A DNA stretch of 64,000 nucleotides from Marchantia polymorpha subsp. ruderalis (lineage: Eukaryota > Streptophyta > Marchantiopsida > Marchantiales > Marchantiaceae), in NCBI GenBank assembly GCA_037833965.1, contig AP031353.1, positions 1,676,501-1,740,500 of the forward strand. Reading direction: 5' to 3'. The notes below the pieces were generated by a model. That model ran no database searches. It was not told the origin of the DNA and saw only the letters and a program-made list of their open reading frames with translations. The position numbers and the translations under genes are program-made. Positions 1 to 12,300 of the stretch are shown here, one piece after another; within the stretch, counting starts at the first letter, position 1, and each line of letters begins with the position of its first letter.

Positions 1-1769
1 GACCGAACCGGCCGTACGTGGCTGGTGGGCTGGACCAGTAGGACGAGTTTGAACCGCCTCGATAATCCGGCCGCAGTGTGAACTGGCATTTAATGAGGCT
101 TCGTCTCACGAGTTTCGGATCTCATTAGCCCCGAGCATTCCCCCGTGGGCCCCCCCGTCCCCAAAGCCCCTCCTTGCCCCGCCTCGCGTCTTCGTCTTCG
201 TCTTTACCGGCGCCGCCATTAAAACCGACCGAACTTTCCCGGTGGACGGTCAAGACGCGTTCCGACAGCTAGAAACCGTCATCATGAGACTTCGTTATGA
301 CCCATTCGCTCCGCTCGGTCCTGCGCGCGAATTTCTCTCTCGGCTCCGCTCCCGGTCGCCCCGAGGGCCGGAACCCGCCGGACGCCGTGAGCTCGAGAGC
401 TTGGGCTTGGGCTTGTAGTCCAGTCCAGTTCCACCCCACCCCCCGGGGGTACTAGCGACTGTCAGGCGGCTGCCATGCTCTGTTACTCGCTAATACCGTT
501 GCTAAGCGTGGGGGTTATGGGGACTCTGTGAGACGAGCACCGGCTTTACTTACCCACACGGACGAGGGAGGGGAGGATGCCGACCGTGGGAAATTACACG
601 AAGCGGTTCAGAGATAATGCGATCAGAGGGGCCTCTGCGGGGGCGGGGGAGGACGGCATCAGAGTGAAGTCAAGTCAAGCCGTTGCTCCGCGTTGATACG
701 GCGGGGAGCCAAGGAGCCGCAGCAAGCTGACGAGAGAGGGGGTTGGGGATGCACGCCCCGGAAGCACCCAAGTCTACGAAGGGTTCAGGTGGCAGCGCAT
801 TCGAGGAATCGAGAGATGAGGGCGATTGGGATGGCGGAGGAAGCTCCGAGAGCTCAGTAATCATTCCATGAGAGGGGGCAGAGCGGAAGCCCGCGAAGGA
901 GAGAAGCGACGAGGCTTCCGAGAAGGTGCAGGCGGGTGACATATTCTGCACCCTCGACTGTCGAAATAAATATGTTTTCTGCGCCTCTGGAGAATCTAAG
1001 CCCTGTGCTAAAACTGGGGTTCCCGTGGGCTGATCAGATTTACCGTTCACGCGTCGAGAATGGAAGGTGGTCTTCGGAATCTATCGTGCGCTGTCCTTTT
1101 TTCGCTCTAGTTTTTTTGGGGGTGGTCCGAGCCATGGACAGTGTCATTCTCTCGCCGAGCAGCTGGATTTAGAAAAAGGTTCTCAGGCATTCTCATCTCC
1201 ATTTGGTGCTGTTTGCACCAATGGACCGCCTTCATTATTCCCTCCATGCGCATAAACCCACAGTTAGATCTCTTCGAGATTTTATTGCCCGAGTGAATAC
1301 TTGCCATCATCATCACCACCACCCACACACTCACACAGCGCAACATATCTCCGCCAGCTTCTTCTCATTCCTGACCCGTTCAGACACAGCGCGAGAAGCT
1401 CCGATGTATTATTATCGACTCGCAAGCCCCGGGGCTAACGACCAGCGACGCTCTGACGACCTCCTCCCAGCAGCAGAAGCAGCAGCCCCCCTCATCCATC
1501 CATCCATCCATCCAGCTGCCTCTCTAGCTCAAGCGACCGAAGGAGGAGCCGGTTGCCCACCATGAGCTCCGTCGATCATCGTGACAGCCACCGAGTCCAT
1601 GTCGTCGTCACATGGAAGCGCTACGAGGAAGGGAAGGGAAGGGAAGGGAACGAGGGCACGAGGGCACGGCCGTGCAGACGAGCTCGTTGGGAGGTAGTCC
1701 TGGCGCAAATGCATGAGCGAGGGGAAGTCAGAGAGAGCCGAATCAGAGTCAGGACGGTGACAGCGGGAA

Positions 1770-1770
<1 letters not shown>

Positions 1771-1800
<30 letters not shown>

Positions 1801-1893
1801 CAGGGAGGGATGACCCAACAACCGAAGAAGAGATGGCAGGCTCTGACTGACAGGGAGAGGCGGGGAAGGGAGAGGGAGAGAGAGAGAGAGAGA
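1771..1893. repeat. GA microsatellites
   Basis: Two (GA)n runs, about 1771-1800 and 1871-1893, on a purine-rich strand. They lie in GC-rich leader-like sequence. A similar GA run precedes the SAM-domain gene near 57,890, so such tracts seem to mark promoter or 5'-leader DNA in this genome. Confidence 0.9.
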
Positions 1894-2683
1894 TGAGAGA
1901 CAAAGATGGAGGAGGAGCCTGCGGAGGGCATGCAAGCCATGCCATGGCTGTGGAATTTCAGAGGACACGTCCACAAACAAATATCATTTTCTCGTCGGAC
2001 CCTCATAAAAGTCATTGAATCGCAGCGTCGCGCTTCGTTCACTCTCGGCTGTCCATGTCGACCGCACAAGCGCCGTCTCGGCTTTATGAGCCCCGAACGA
2101 CGCGCACGGCGACCGACACGCGTCGTCCGCCGCTGGCAGTCGCGGGCATGCGGACCTTGCGCAGGCGACCGACCGCTGGCTGGGCCGCTCTCCTCCTCGA
2201 GAGGCGCTTGGGCTTACGCCGTCGCCGACGGACGCGACATCACGCGGCTGGATGTGGTAGCACCCGACGACTGCGACGACGACATTAACATTCTCCGTCG
2301 GCCGCCTGGGGCTGGACTACGGCCCGCGTACCTTAACATACGCTCGAAATACTCTTCCATTCACGTCCCTTATAATAAGCTCATGGGATTATTAAGACTA
2401 TGGAAAATTAGATTTATTTATAATTTTAATTATTCCAAAATTAGGAACCTTTATGAAACTTATCTGAAAATGTTTCCATGCGACGCTGAAGTCTACGAGA
2501 GTGGCATGGTGGGAAGAGGGGGAGGAGGGGGAATGGGGAGTCCATTCATGTCAGAAGAGATTGCGCCGGAAAGGTCCACGGCACTGAAAGAGGCAATGGG
2601 AGGCAGCGGCATCGTCAAACGCATGCTCGAGATCCGATCTCGGCCGGGAAAGAAAAAGCTCGGGATGTTGTTTCGAAGGCGGG

Positions 2684-3020
2684 GCGTGGGGGCTGGGGTT
2701 GGGGCTGGGGGTTCAGGGGCGGGTGTGAAAGGACATGCTGTTCGTGTGCAATGACAAGAGGCCGTTGAAAGAGGAAGGCGCCGAGCCCCAAGTCAAAGGG
2801 GGGCTCATGTGGGTGGTTGTCGTTTAGATCGGCCTCCCCTTTCCGCACCACGAATCCATGCCCGCTTACCCCCACCCCCCACAAGCGCGCGCACCCATTC
2901 AGCAGCCAAATCGTTGGGCAGCCCCCGTTGCCGAGCCGGGAAGCCGTCGGGGGGTGGGGCTGGGGCTGGGGCTCGGGGTAAGCGGGCGAGGGGCTGGGGC
3001 TGGGGCTGGGGAGTGGTGGG
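2684..3020 (+). repeat. Two GGGGCT-type G-rich tracts
   Basis: Two clusters of GGGGCT-like hexamers lie at about 2684-2728 and 2950-3018, each with more than four runs of three to four G on the plus strand. Runs of this kind fit the G-quadruplex pattern. No gene is assigned around them. Confidence 0.7.
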
Positions 3021-4100
3021 TAGCGGGAATGCTTGGGCGGCCTGGAGAACATCCCTCGCGAACATCAAATCTTCGTCGTGTTGGTTGGTGGTTTCTTCCT
3101 CATCAAAGCCCCGTAACGGTAAATCGCTTTTCGGGATCGAGCCCAGGGGGCTCCCGAAACGGAGGGATCGCGCACACAATCGCACTCAGACGCCAGCTTT
3201 TCCTTTCCGAGGAATGTCACTCCACTCCGAATGCCAAGGACCCCGTTTGCACCGTCCGCTATGCCCGCCCCCCTCCCCCCCATTCGTGGACCCCCCCGGA
3301 AGAGAGAACTGCGTCGTCGGTCGGATCTGTCCAACGGCCGCGGAGGGGCTATGGTTACCCCCCCGGGGACCATAGGCCGAAGCCATCTTTCGGGACGTCG
3401 GTTTGCAGGATCATCATGCATCCCGTTCGGAAGACTTGTGGCTTTGTTACCCCCGAACGATTTGACAACGAGAGGTCTTCGAGGAGAAGCTGAACGAGAG
3501 TCCTCGCTATGCAAATGGTCCGGAGGTTCATGGTGAAGGGGAAGCAGGGATCAACTTCTTCTCCTTCGTCTGGTCGAGTGAGATTGATTGCTGACGCTTT
3601 TCATGGTGCGAGTTCATGGCAGGCCGTGTTGAGCCATGGGGATTGTCGTGCATGGAGAAGCGCTCATGATGCTCTCATGCACTTTAGGACTGACCTCCAT
3701 GCACCGATGTGATACACGACGTTGTGGAGGGACCGAGAACTCACAAGTGCACCGAGAGATATTGGGCCAAAAGGGGTGGGAAGACAGACCCGCCTCAATC
3801 AAGCGAGCCGTGCATGGATGAAACCCAAGGAGCTCACACAAGCAGCAGGACGAGGGAGGGAATGATGAGAGAGAGCCCGACCCGAAGGAAGAAAGATGGA
3901 TGCAAAGGCGGGAGGAGTCAGTCCGAGGATACGTACTCTAGTGGTTTGCAGCAGATTTGCCAATCGACAAATTGAGGCTGGAAGTGAGCAAATTTGGGCC
4001 CTCGGTGCAGAAAAGCAGGGTACACAGTCCAATCAAGTTTCTCTGGTTTTGGTGAAAGTCAACCCTACGCTGGTAGTGTGGGAGTGGGAGGGATGGGATG

Positions 4101-7100
4101 AGTCATAATTCTCCAGCTATTCGCTTCAGTCATAATAGCTAACGAGATTCATGGGTACCATGCATTGCTGCATTGCATGAAACCTCGAGGCTGTTGTTAA
4201 ATTTGGCAATGATAGAACTCAAGGCTGGGCTGTTCGAGGGGTACAAGATGTAAAGAGAGAGAGAGAGAGTTATCGAAATATACATTGGCCACTTGGCCGT
4301 CTAAGCCACCAGAGAAAGAGAGAGAGAGAGAGAGGAAGGAAAATATGGAGTACAGAGCATAGGATAAATTTCCAAAAGGCCAGTTTCGGACGTCAAGGTG
4401 ACCTCAAAACTTTTCTCAAAAGAAGGAACTGAGGAGCTTGGAAATGACGATGGACCAAATTGCTTCCTGCGTGACAGAAACAAAACTTGGAAACGATTAA
4501 TATTCGTCCCCTTGAAAATGGAACCGGGTGAGACAGGTAAAGAAAATTCGAAATGATCTGAAATCGAGTTCTATCCATCACTTAAAATAATAATGATAAT
4601 TAAAACAAATAAAAAAAACGTCTGACTGAAATAAAAGACGTTGAAACTCGACCGTCGCAGAAGAAATGCAGCGGTTGTGACCACATTTTTTCTCTTGATT
4701 ATGAAAATACTATATGCTCGAGGATCATACACGACAGTCTTTTCCAATAACCAATGGAAACCAACACCATCAGATATGCAGAGAGAGAGAGAGAAAACAG
4801 TCAAAGCGCGCAAGAGCATACATCCGTTACTTTGGCTCGTCTTTTCCTAAAGCGAAAGCACCGTATACGTATAATAGAGTGAGTGGGGAGGGGGAGTATA
4901 AAGGCAGGGGTAGAGGTTGTTGGACTTCACTACACCAACATGAACCCCACGGCGCTCACCAATACATCATCAATCGTACCGTTAGTTTTATGGTTTGTTT
5001 GACCCGTACACGACCCAGAGAGGACTCGACTGAAACCATCACAACGCAATGCTTATGTTGGCTTTTCGAGCCGAATCTCTCCTCTTTGGCAAATTCAACC
5101 TTTTGCATATATCCATTCGGCCGTCAAGGCGATGATTACATGCACTGCCACAATTTTAATCATTTCACGTAGAAATGATGGTATAGTAGAAACTATTGTT
5201 TACCATATTCGAGTGATATCAGATTTACCTGGCTGCGGAGTCTGGATCTTAGAGAGGTTGAACTAACAAAAGCTTAGTTCTGCAATTCATAGACGAAGTC
5301 ACCGGTGAGGACAACATGAAGCGAGAAAAATCGTCTCATTATGCTTTACACCGCCTATTAAAATCAAAATGGTACGCTAGCTTTAAAACCCGAGATAAAA
5401 ATAGACCTCTTAGTTCGGCACTTTTTCCAGAAGCTAAGACATTTACTTCCTGTCCAATAGAGGGGACAACAAACGAGCATGAGGAGCAGGAGCAATCTAC
5501 TTGACCTCAACACTAATGCAGTTTCAGGCTCTCGGAGTTGACTTTTCATCAACGAGGCCGGATGACTTGTTGTTTGCATCAGAAGACTTCAAGTCCTTCC
5601 AAAGATGTTAATATGTCTTACTCAAGTACAACATGAGGTAATGATTTCAGATAATAAACAACATGGACACAACCCGTTAAACAACTGTACGATGATCTAT
5701 ATAATAAGCTCGTAGCATGCTTACTACTTTACATACTTTTCCTTCACATGATTGAAGTCTTTGAATTGGATGCGTGACACCATGGCATCATTGGAATTGA
5801 GTCTGCAGATACACTTGCTCAAGAAGCGATTCATCTCTGCCCATTCTCTGCACTAGTTGAAGATTCGATTTAAAGCCTTTGTATACACTTCCTGGGTCTA
5901 AGTCTAAAAGCGCACCCTAAAACATCTTGGAAAGACCACCAGAATGTATCATGCAAGGCACTGGAATCTCCTCATGTGTTTTGAAACACCAGGTCGTACA
6001 TTAGAAACAGCTCAAATCTTTGACGCAATTTAGAGACCTGAATTCACTAAAGGAAATTATTCTTGCCATTTTAATATTTTAGATCTCCGTGCTGTTGACT
6101 GCATGGGATTTTCGAGGAGACATGAAGCCACATACTCTTGGCCAATGTCCACCTACTAGAACGCAATGCAGCAATATATTCAGGCATCCTTGAATGGTTT
6201 CCTTCATTGCTAGCATTCGCCAATGACTCCACACTTGTTCTAGATTTCCATGCAGTTTGTTTCCACACCTCCCTAGTTTTGCTCTTCAGGATCTGGGGTC
6301 TCGGCCTTTGGGCTTCATCCCCTCACGAAAACGACAACGACGACAACAGCAACGTCATCGTCATCATCATCGTTCCATTGTTTTTTCCAGACGTGAAAGA
6401 CCGTTAGCTACGGTTGCGGTGACCGAAGGCCCTCATTCAGGGGTCGACTTCGTCATTCAGCCACCTCCACGTTCGCTGCTGCGTCTGTTGTCTCGTCGTG
6501 GCCGTCAAGGCTACCTCCTCTTGACTTGGACGACCCTCCTGCGCTCTCCAGTCGCCTCACCTCCAGTGGATTCAACCGTCAGTGGGAGTCCGTTGAATGT
6601 CAGGAGGATGGAAAGCGAGCTCGCGTTCCATTCTGGGGTCAGGGCTCCCAAGGCCATATCCGGTTTCCTGAGGCGCACAATGCACATCTAGTTTGGGACT
6701 ACTCTAACCCACAACCTCCAAGCTGTGCTGGGCTGTTATCGACTCCTTGCAGTGGTGTCAATCAGGAAGCTTTGCGCTGATGCGAGTGCACACCTTATTT
6801 TTAGGAGTTGATAAGAAGCAAGGAACACACTCGACGCACGGTTTGTGTTGGATCCACCAGTCAGTGAGCAGATGAACGACTTCGAGATATTTATCGAAAG
6901 CTTTGACTCTCCATCGGGACTAAGTGCTTCATGGCGATGAGGATCAAGGTCAGCATGAGTAGGAGCTATTTCCCGTCCTGCCCAGGGCTGGACGACGGGT
7001 ACTCGCTCGAGCTGCAAGCAGAAAAGACGAGACGCATGTACAAAACCGGCAAACGTGAACGACACAAGAGGCGAGGTAGATCAACGAACCCAGCGGGGGG

Positions 7101-9309
7101 CGGGGCGAGGGGGATAGAGATGCGTGAAAAGGTCAAGGGCCGGCTTCTAGATTTGAGCCGGGAATAGAAAATATATGTTACCTCGGCTCAGGACAGGACG
7201 ATAAACTTGAGATATGCAGGAGCAATGAGGTCAGGTCGATCTGCTTCAACATACGCTGTGAGTGAATGCAGCTTTGCCGCAGAAGACTGTAATTGATGAC
7301 ATGTAGACAAACGTGACGAAACTGTTGGGTGGTTCGTACATAAAGCCAAGTGTAAGATCTATAATGCTGTATGTCAACAACGAACAGAGATTTGCTCCAA
7401 TCAGGGGATCCGGGACCTTGCTGATGAAGAGGGTGTACACACGTCACAAGCTCAGCTGTGCATTATGAACCATCATATCTTAGTGCGAGCACCCTGTGGA
7501 CAAGAGCACAGCAGAGGGAGCGCTGTACGTACACAGTACTATAGCCCACGGCCCCAAACAGCAGCAGCCGCCGCCCTTGCCCACAATTTCGTCTATATCT
7601 GAAAAGGCTTTACTCATTCTACTCATCATTACACAATTATTTTTCTACCTCTCAGCAAGTGTAGCCAACCCCACCGGGGTTCTGATTCTCAATCATTGAT
7701 TTGTTTCCATTTTGCAGGCTGGTTAGCGATGCGAAGCATGAACTTTGTTCATCGCTTGACGGGCTGGGCTGCACATGAGGTGTAAAAGGTCCAGTAAGAC
7801 AAATACACGACACGACTTTTACTGTCTCCCTCCCGGCAGTTACACAAAACCTGAGCTCTTCCAGGGAAATTAGGCGCCCGAGGCGAGTGAATCATAGATC
7901 GTCAAGTCAACCTCACCTTGGGACCTTGCAGGTGCTACGACTGATGACACTGGGCGAACACGTTTGCTGAGCGAACCGCTCCGCACTTCTTTTCAGCTGT
8001 CGCATCCACCGCCATCTTTTCGCTTCCAGACACAATCGTCGGATCATGAGTCTATTGGATGAACATGGCTCATGCGCAGCCAGAGCTAGACGACAAGTGA
8101 ACCATGCAGAAATCTCCTGCCTCAGTGAGGCAGCTGCATCTGGGCTCTAGACAACGGACTTCTCATCTGGACGATCTTGCGGTCAGTTCTGACCACACCC
8201 TTTGACGAAAGCCTTCAATTTCTTGATAGTGTCAGAACCCACCCCGAGCCTTTGCACAGTAGATGGACTGTCCTTCTGCAAACCTCCCAAACGGCAGGTG
8301 TGTGGTTCCTGACCGTGGAGCTGAAGATCATTTCAACAGGCCCTGAGCCTTCTGCATGGCTATTTCGCTTCTCCTCGAAGATCTAGCCTCATCGACCTCA
8401 TCTCTACTTTTTGCTCGTCTTTTCGCCTCGATTTCGGTCCCTACTTCGTGGACTCCTTCCACATCAAAAGATTGTCCTCTTCAGCACGGAACGTTCGAAC
8501 GGAAAGAACTCCTGGATAGTTTGCAGCTCGTTACTGAAAAGCTCTGCAAATCTCAGACTCGATGTACACAAACTGGCATCCGGGTGGCAGTCTATCATCA
8601 CAGCTGTACAGAGGTGGACGAGTCCACAGCAGTTATTTTTTAAGGTTTGCTTCCATGAGTAATTTTGCCTGGTAGACAAGATAATGGAGTGGAAACAAAA
8701 GATGACATCCGGTACACAAAGTCATTGTCCATGTACAAAAAGACTTGGTCTTGTATTCAAGTGTAGAGTAGAGAAGCGGGGGCCAAGTGGATGACAAAAA
8801 ATGATGGGAAGACCCCAATCCTTTTTAAGTGAATCTGTAATAAGTGATTACGTGCGCCTTGGGCATAAGCACTCGTCACATTTGACGGGGTTCGGAGAGC
8901 AGCGTGACTACTAAGTTGATACGTACGTCATGAACCTTCTGGACCTCAATAAATTGGCGCCACTTCCTGGGGGACTATTTGATGAATCCTCTAAAAACTC
9001 CACCCCTCCAAACAGATAACTTGCCATGACCTACTGTTCGAGGTGAGAAAGAGTTTTGATTATTGCCAGGGTTGTGTATGCTTTGAAGTGATTTGTCTTC
9101 GTCCGAAACTCAACGTCGGCATATTGAAAATTAATATGCAACAAGGTCACAGGCGCTTTCCAAATCTGTGTGCCACACTGGACCAGATGGACAAGAGGGT
9201 CGGTCAGCAAATCTACTCGTACAATGGAGGCTGAGTTTGAGTGAACGTTCGAAGCAGGTGCTGCTATACCTTGCATTCATTTGCTCTTCATCAATAAGCT
9301 TCCTCATTT
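4101..9309. other. Intergenic sequence and probable 3' UTR of HPGT gene
   Basis: No reading frame here shows family similarity or a convincing exon chain. It holds short GA runs (about 4255-4270, 4314-4334, 4779-4792), a TATA-like TATAAAG near 4899 followed by only a 20-codon ORF, and a CpG-rich patch at about 6300-6700. The part just left of 9310 must contain the 3' UTR of the minus-strand galactosyltransferase gene, though its end cannot be fixed. Confidence 0.5.
7246..7440 (-). other. Hydrophobic 64-codon ORF, possible exon relic
   Basis: Minus-strand frame with a membrane-protein-like composition, rich in Leu, Ile, Ser and Phe, and with a PPNSFVTFVYMSS segment. A GTATGT donor-like hexamer overlaps its end. 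I found no continuing exons on either side and recognise no family. It may be a chance ORF in the sequence downstream of the HPGT gene. Confidence 0.2.
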
Positions 9310-12300
9310 TCAAGAACATTTGGCTTTTACATCACTCATTCTGTTGGCCGAGTCGCAAAGACCTCCACAATCCGAGTCGAGAACAGCAATGCATGCTTCT
9401 CCAATATATTTCCACTTTTCACACAATCCTGTATAAACGACCACAATCAAGAGTAAGTAGACGCTGATGAAGATCGGCGGCCCCTTATTTGTAAGACACA
9501 AGGAAGCAGTTGTAAACTTGTACACGTTGTAATAGCCGGTGAGCAGCCAACGATCACGATAAAAACGATCCACATATACACGAATATCTGTCATGAGACT
9601 AATCCAGCTTCAACGAACCGTCGAAAAACACACTGAACACGGCACTGAAGAGGAGGACAAAGTATACATACATGGTCTGGTTGCACACATTGCCCCTGCT
9701 ATTGTTTCAAAACAAGTGACATAAACATTAGAGTGCGTTAATTAGAGAAGAATAAAGTCCCATGGCAATCTGTATTTCAACATCATTCAGCGTCACATGA
9801 CACCATAGCTGCTTGATAATAAGTCCAACTTCTGCCTTCCCGTACAACGAGAAACATATTGCAACGAAATCAATCAAAAGCAGAACTATTTAGCTATAAT
9901 CGTGAAGTGCCCTAGAAACCATAGAAAGGGGAACGAAACTTCAGAGAACGATACATGAATGAATAGCATAACGACACGAGACCTATATGTAATCTCGACA
10001 GCCAACCAAATCAACAAATGAAGAACGCAACATTCAGTCAATACTTCAGTACTGAACTGGATCGATCACTACCAAAGGTCTAATCAGGCCTTTGATATGA
10101 GGTTGAAGTGTGGGAACATACCATCCACTGAGCTGGCACAGCACAGGCGTCTTTCATCAACATGATCAACTTCGAGCCCAATCATCCAAGAACCAACTGT
10201 AACATCCTCGTTGCTGTACTCGTGTAGAATAGCACTGCGAAAACAATTTAACACCAAGTTGATTGCCTTGATGGACCCTGTCATCGTCGTCAACTATTGG
10301 ACTCCAAAATCATCTATGGATTGAGTCCAACGTGAAGTACTTTCACTGTACGTCTGTATATAAAGAGAAAGACATATGAATTTGAAAAAAGAACATCGAA
10401 GTAACATTTTCTCCCCATGCAGTCTTAAAATAGTGAGTCTCCTCTAAAAAATGGTCCAGAAAAGTCTACAAATAAACATGAAGCATAATTGAAGCTTCCG
10501 AGTATATTGTTACTCGAACCTGTTGATGGCAATATACTGAGCCAGAGCCCGAGAAAGGCCATAGATTTGACCTGCGGCATGACGGAAATAACTGCATGTA
10601 CAGCAACATGGCAGGAATGTCAAACTCTAGATCGGACAAGCCTCCGGGACATGCTTTGAAATGAAAATGGTCAGTTCATCGACAAAGTAGCAGAAAGCAT
10701 TCCCGATTGTCCAAACTTTGACAAGAAAATAGTTCGGGCTACGACAGGCAGAACGTAATTGATGTAGCTAAAATAAAATAGCAGTCATTTCACATTCCTT
10801 CACCAAAACTCGGCACGCTCAGAAATCTCAAGTCGTTTCAGGAAACTTAAGACGACGTCTTTCATACAAAAAACAACTAATAAATACTATGGGTCTACGT
10901 AAGTACATGGCCAGCAATGCATCCAAAGTACTAAACTGACTTAACTAAACTGACTTAAACTTACGATTTCTCGTCCCCAAATTTCCACCATTCTGGCTCG
11001 TACCATCTCTGATTTCTGCGTTCCAGACAGGAAATTACATCACACAAGGTAAGATTACGACGTACTGCAGAACTCTGCACATATACACACATTAATTGAC
11101 AATGACAATTCCCTTGTTGATGACATAACCAGATGACAACGGGCTTCCACAAATATATCTTCACACGTCATATATTTACGCCCTCCTTGAGGAATCTAAT
11201 CTCACCCAATTCAAGGAAGATCATAGACATTGACTTTCTCATAGATATGAAGCAGTAAAACTCAGATCAAGCCTGCGTTATTAGGACTCCAAGTAAGATT
11301 TGGGGTGATGCCATTACGTACGGTTCACTGAACACTTCTCCAGACTTCATACATCCAACGTAAACACGGGGTTTATCCCAATGACTGGCGAGCATAGCTC
11401 CCAATATTTCTGCCATGAGTGAAGAAAGTTATGTCAGATTTCTTCGAAGCAATTCAATGAAGCAACACGACGGAGTCACCAATTTTTCTGCAGGTTAGCA
11501 TAGAACATGCACCTGAGCTGACCACGAATAGTAGCAGAAAGTAAACACCAGCCCCAGGAGACATATGCTTGCTTCGAGCGTCTCTGAGATATGGCATGTC
11601 TCTCAAAATAAAATCCGACATGCGAGAAGGAGAAGTCTAAAGTTTACTGACTCCAAAAGCTACGTACAAACAATGTTCAAGAGATCGAAAGCGTACTACG
11701 TAGCTAGCTAGTCACTGACTGCAGACATTGTGGTACAGTCTTTCCGAGTGATCGTGCTGAAACAAGTGAAGAGGCAAAGTTCCACCCGTCATGACGGTTA
11801 GGTATTGGATCATCGTAATTCTAAATTCGAAGCTGTAGGTAAAAGCTTACCAACATTGACGAAAACATCGTCATCAACTTTCATGTAAAAGTCAGCATCC
11901 CAAAGCTCGACTGCAGTGCTGATAAAGGTTTTTGTCTTCCGTGACAATTCATTCTCGCCCTCAACATGACTCTCCTGAAAAATATAAAATCTTGCATGTT
12001 ATGAGCTTCATGACCCTACGGTACATCATGTTTTAACGAGTAAAACAATCAAAGTTCCTGTCATGTGATCAAACTGGAAAAACAATCGGAATGACGTTTC
12101 TACCAGAATCAAGAAATCCTTGGTCTTGTTATTCTCCTCGTCAATTAGCCGGTCCGAGCTGTCCCCTTTGTTAGCGCTGTAGCAATCCCAATGCCAACAT
12201 AAGATTCCCGTCGTTAGGTCCTGAATATTCACTACTGTCTGCAATAATAATTAGAATGATGATTGAGCAGGTAGAATCGCATGCAGGCTGAGCTCATCTA

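Larger units (their letters stand above)
1..4100. other. GC-rich flank with simple repeats, no supported gene
   Basis: Long GC-rich stretch with CATC repeats (about 1493-1514), GA tracts, G-rich tracts and C-runs (about 3260-3300). Open frames exist on both strands, but they are low-complexity (Ser/Pro/Arg-rich), overlap one another and resemble no family I know. A short AT-rich island sits at about 2330-2480. It resembles the promoters and leaders of the real genes in this window, so it may belong to a gene lying outside the left edge. I cannot support a coding call here. Confidence 0.5.

Noticed and set aside
1906-2754. 282-codon plus-strand frame in GC-rich DNA
   Set aside because: Composition is Arg/Gly-rich and repeat-driven, it crosses an AT-rich island and ends in the GGGGCT repeat. 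No domain or splice context supports it.
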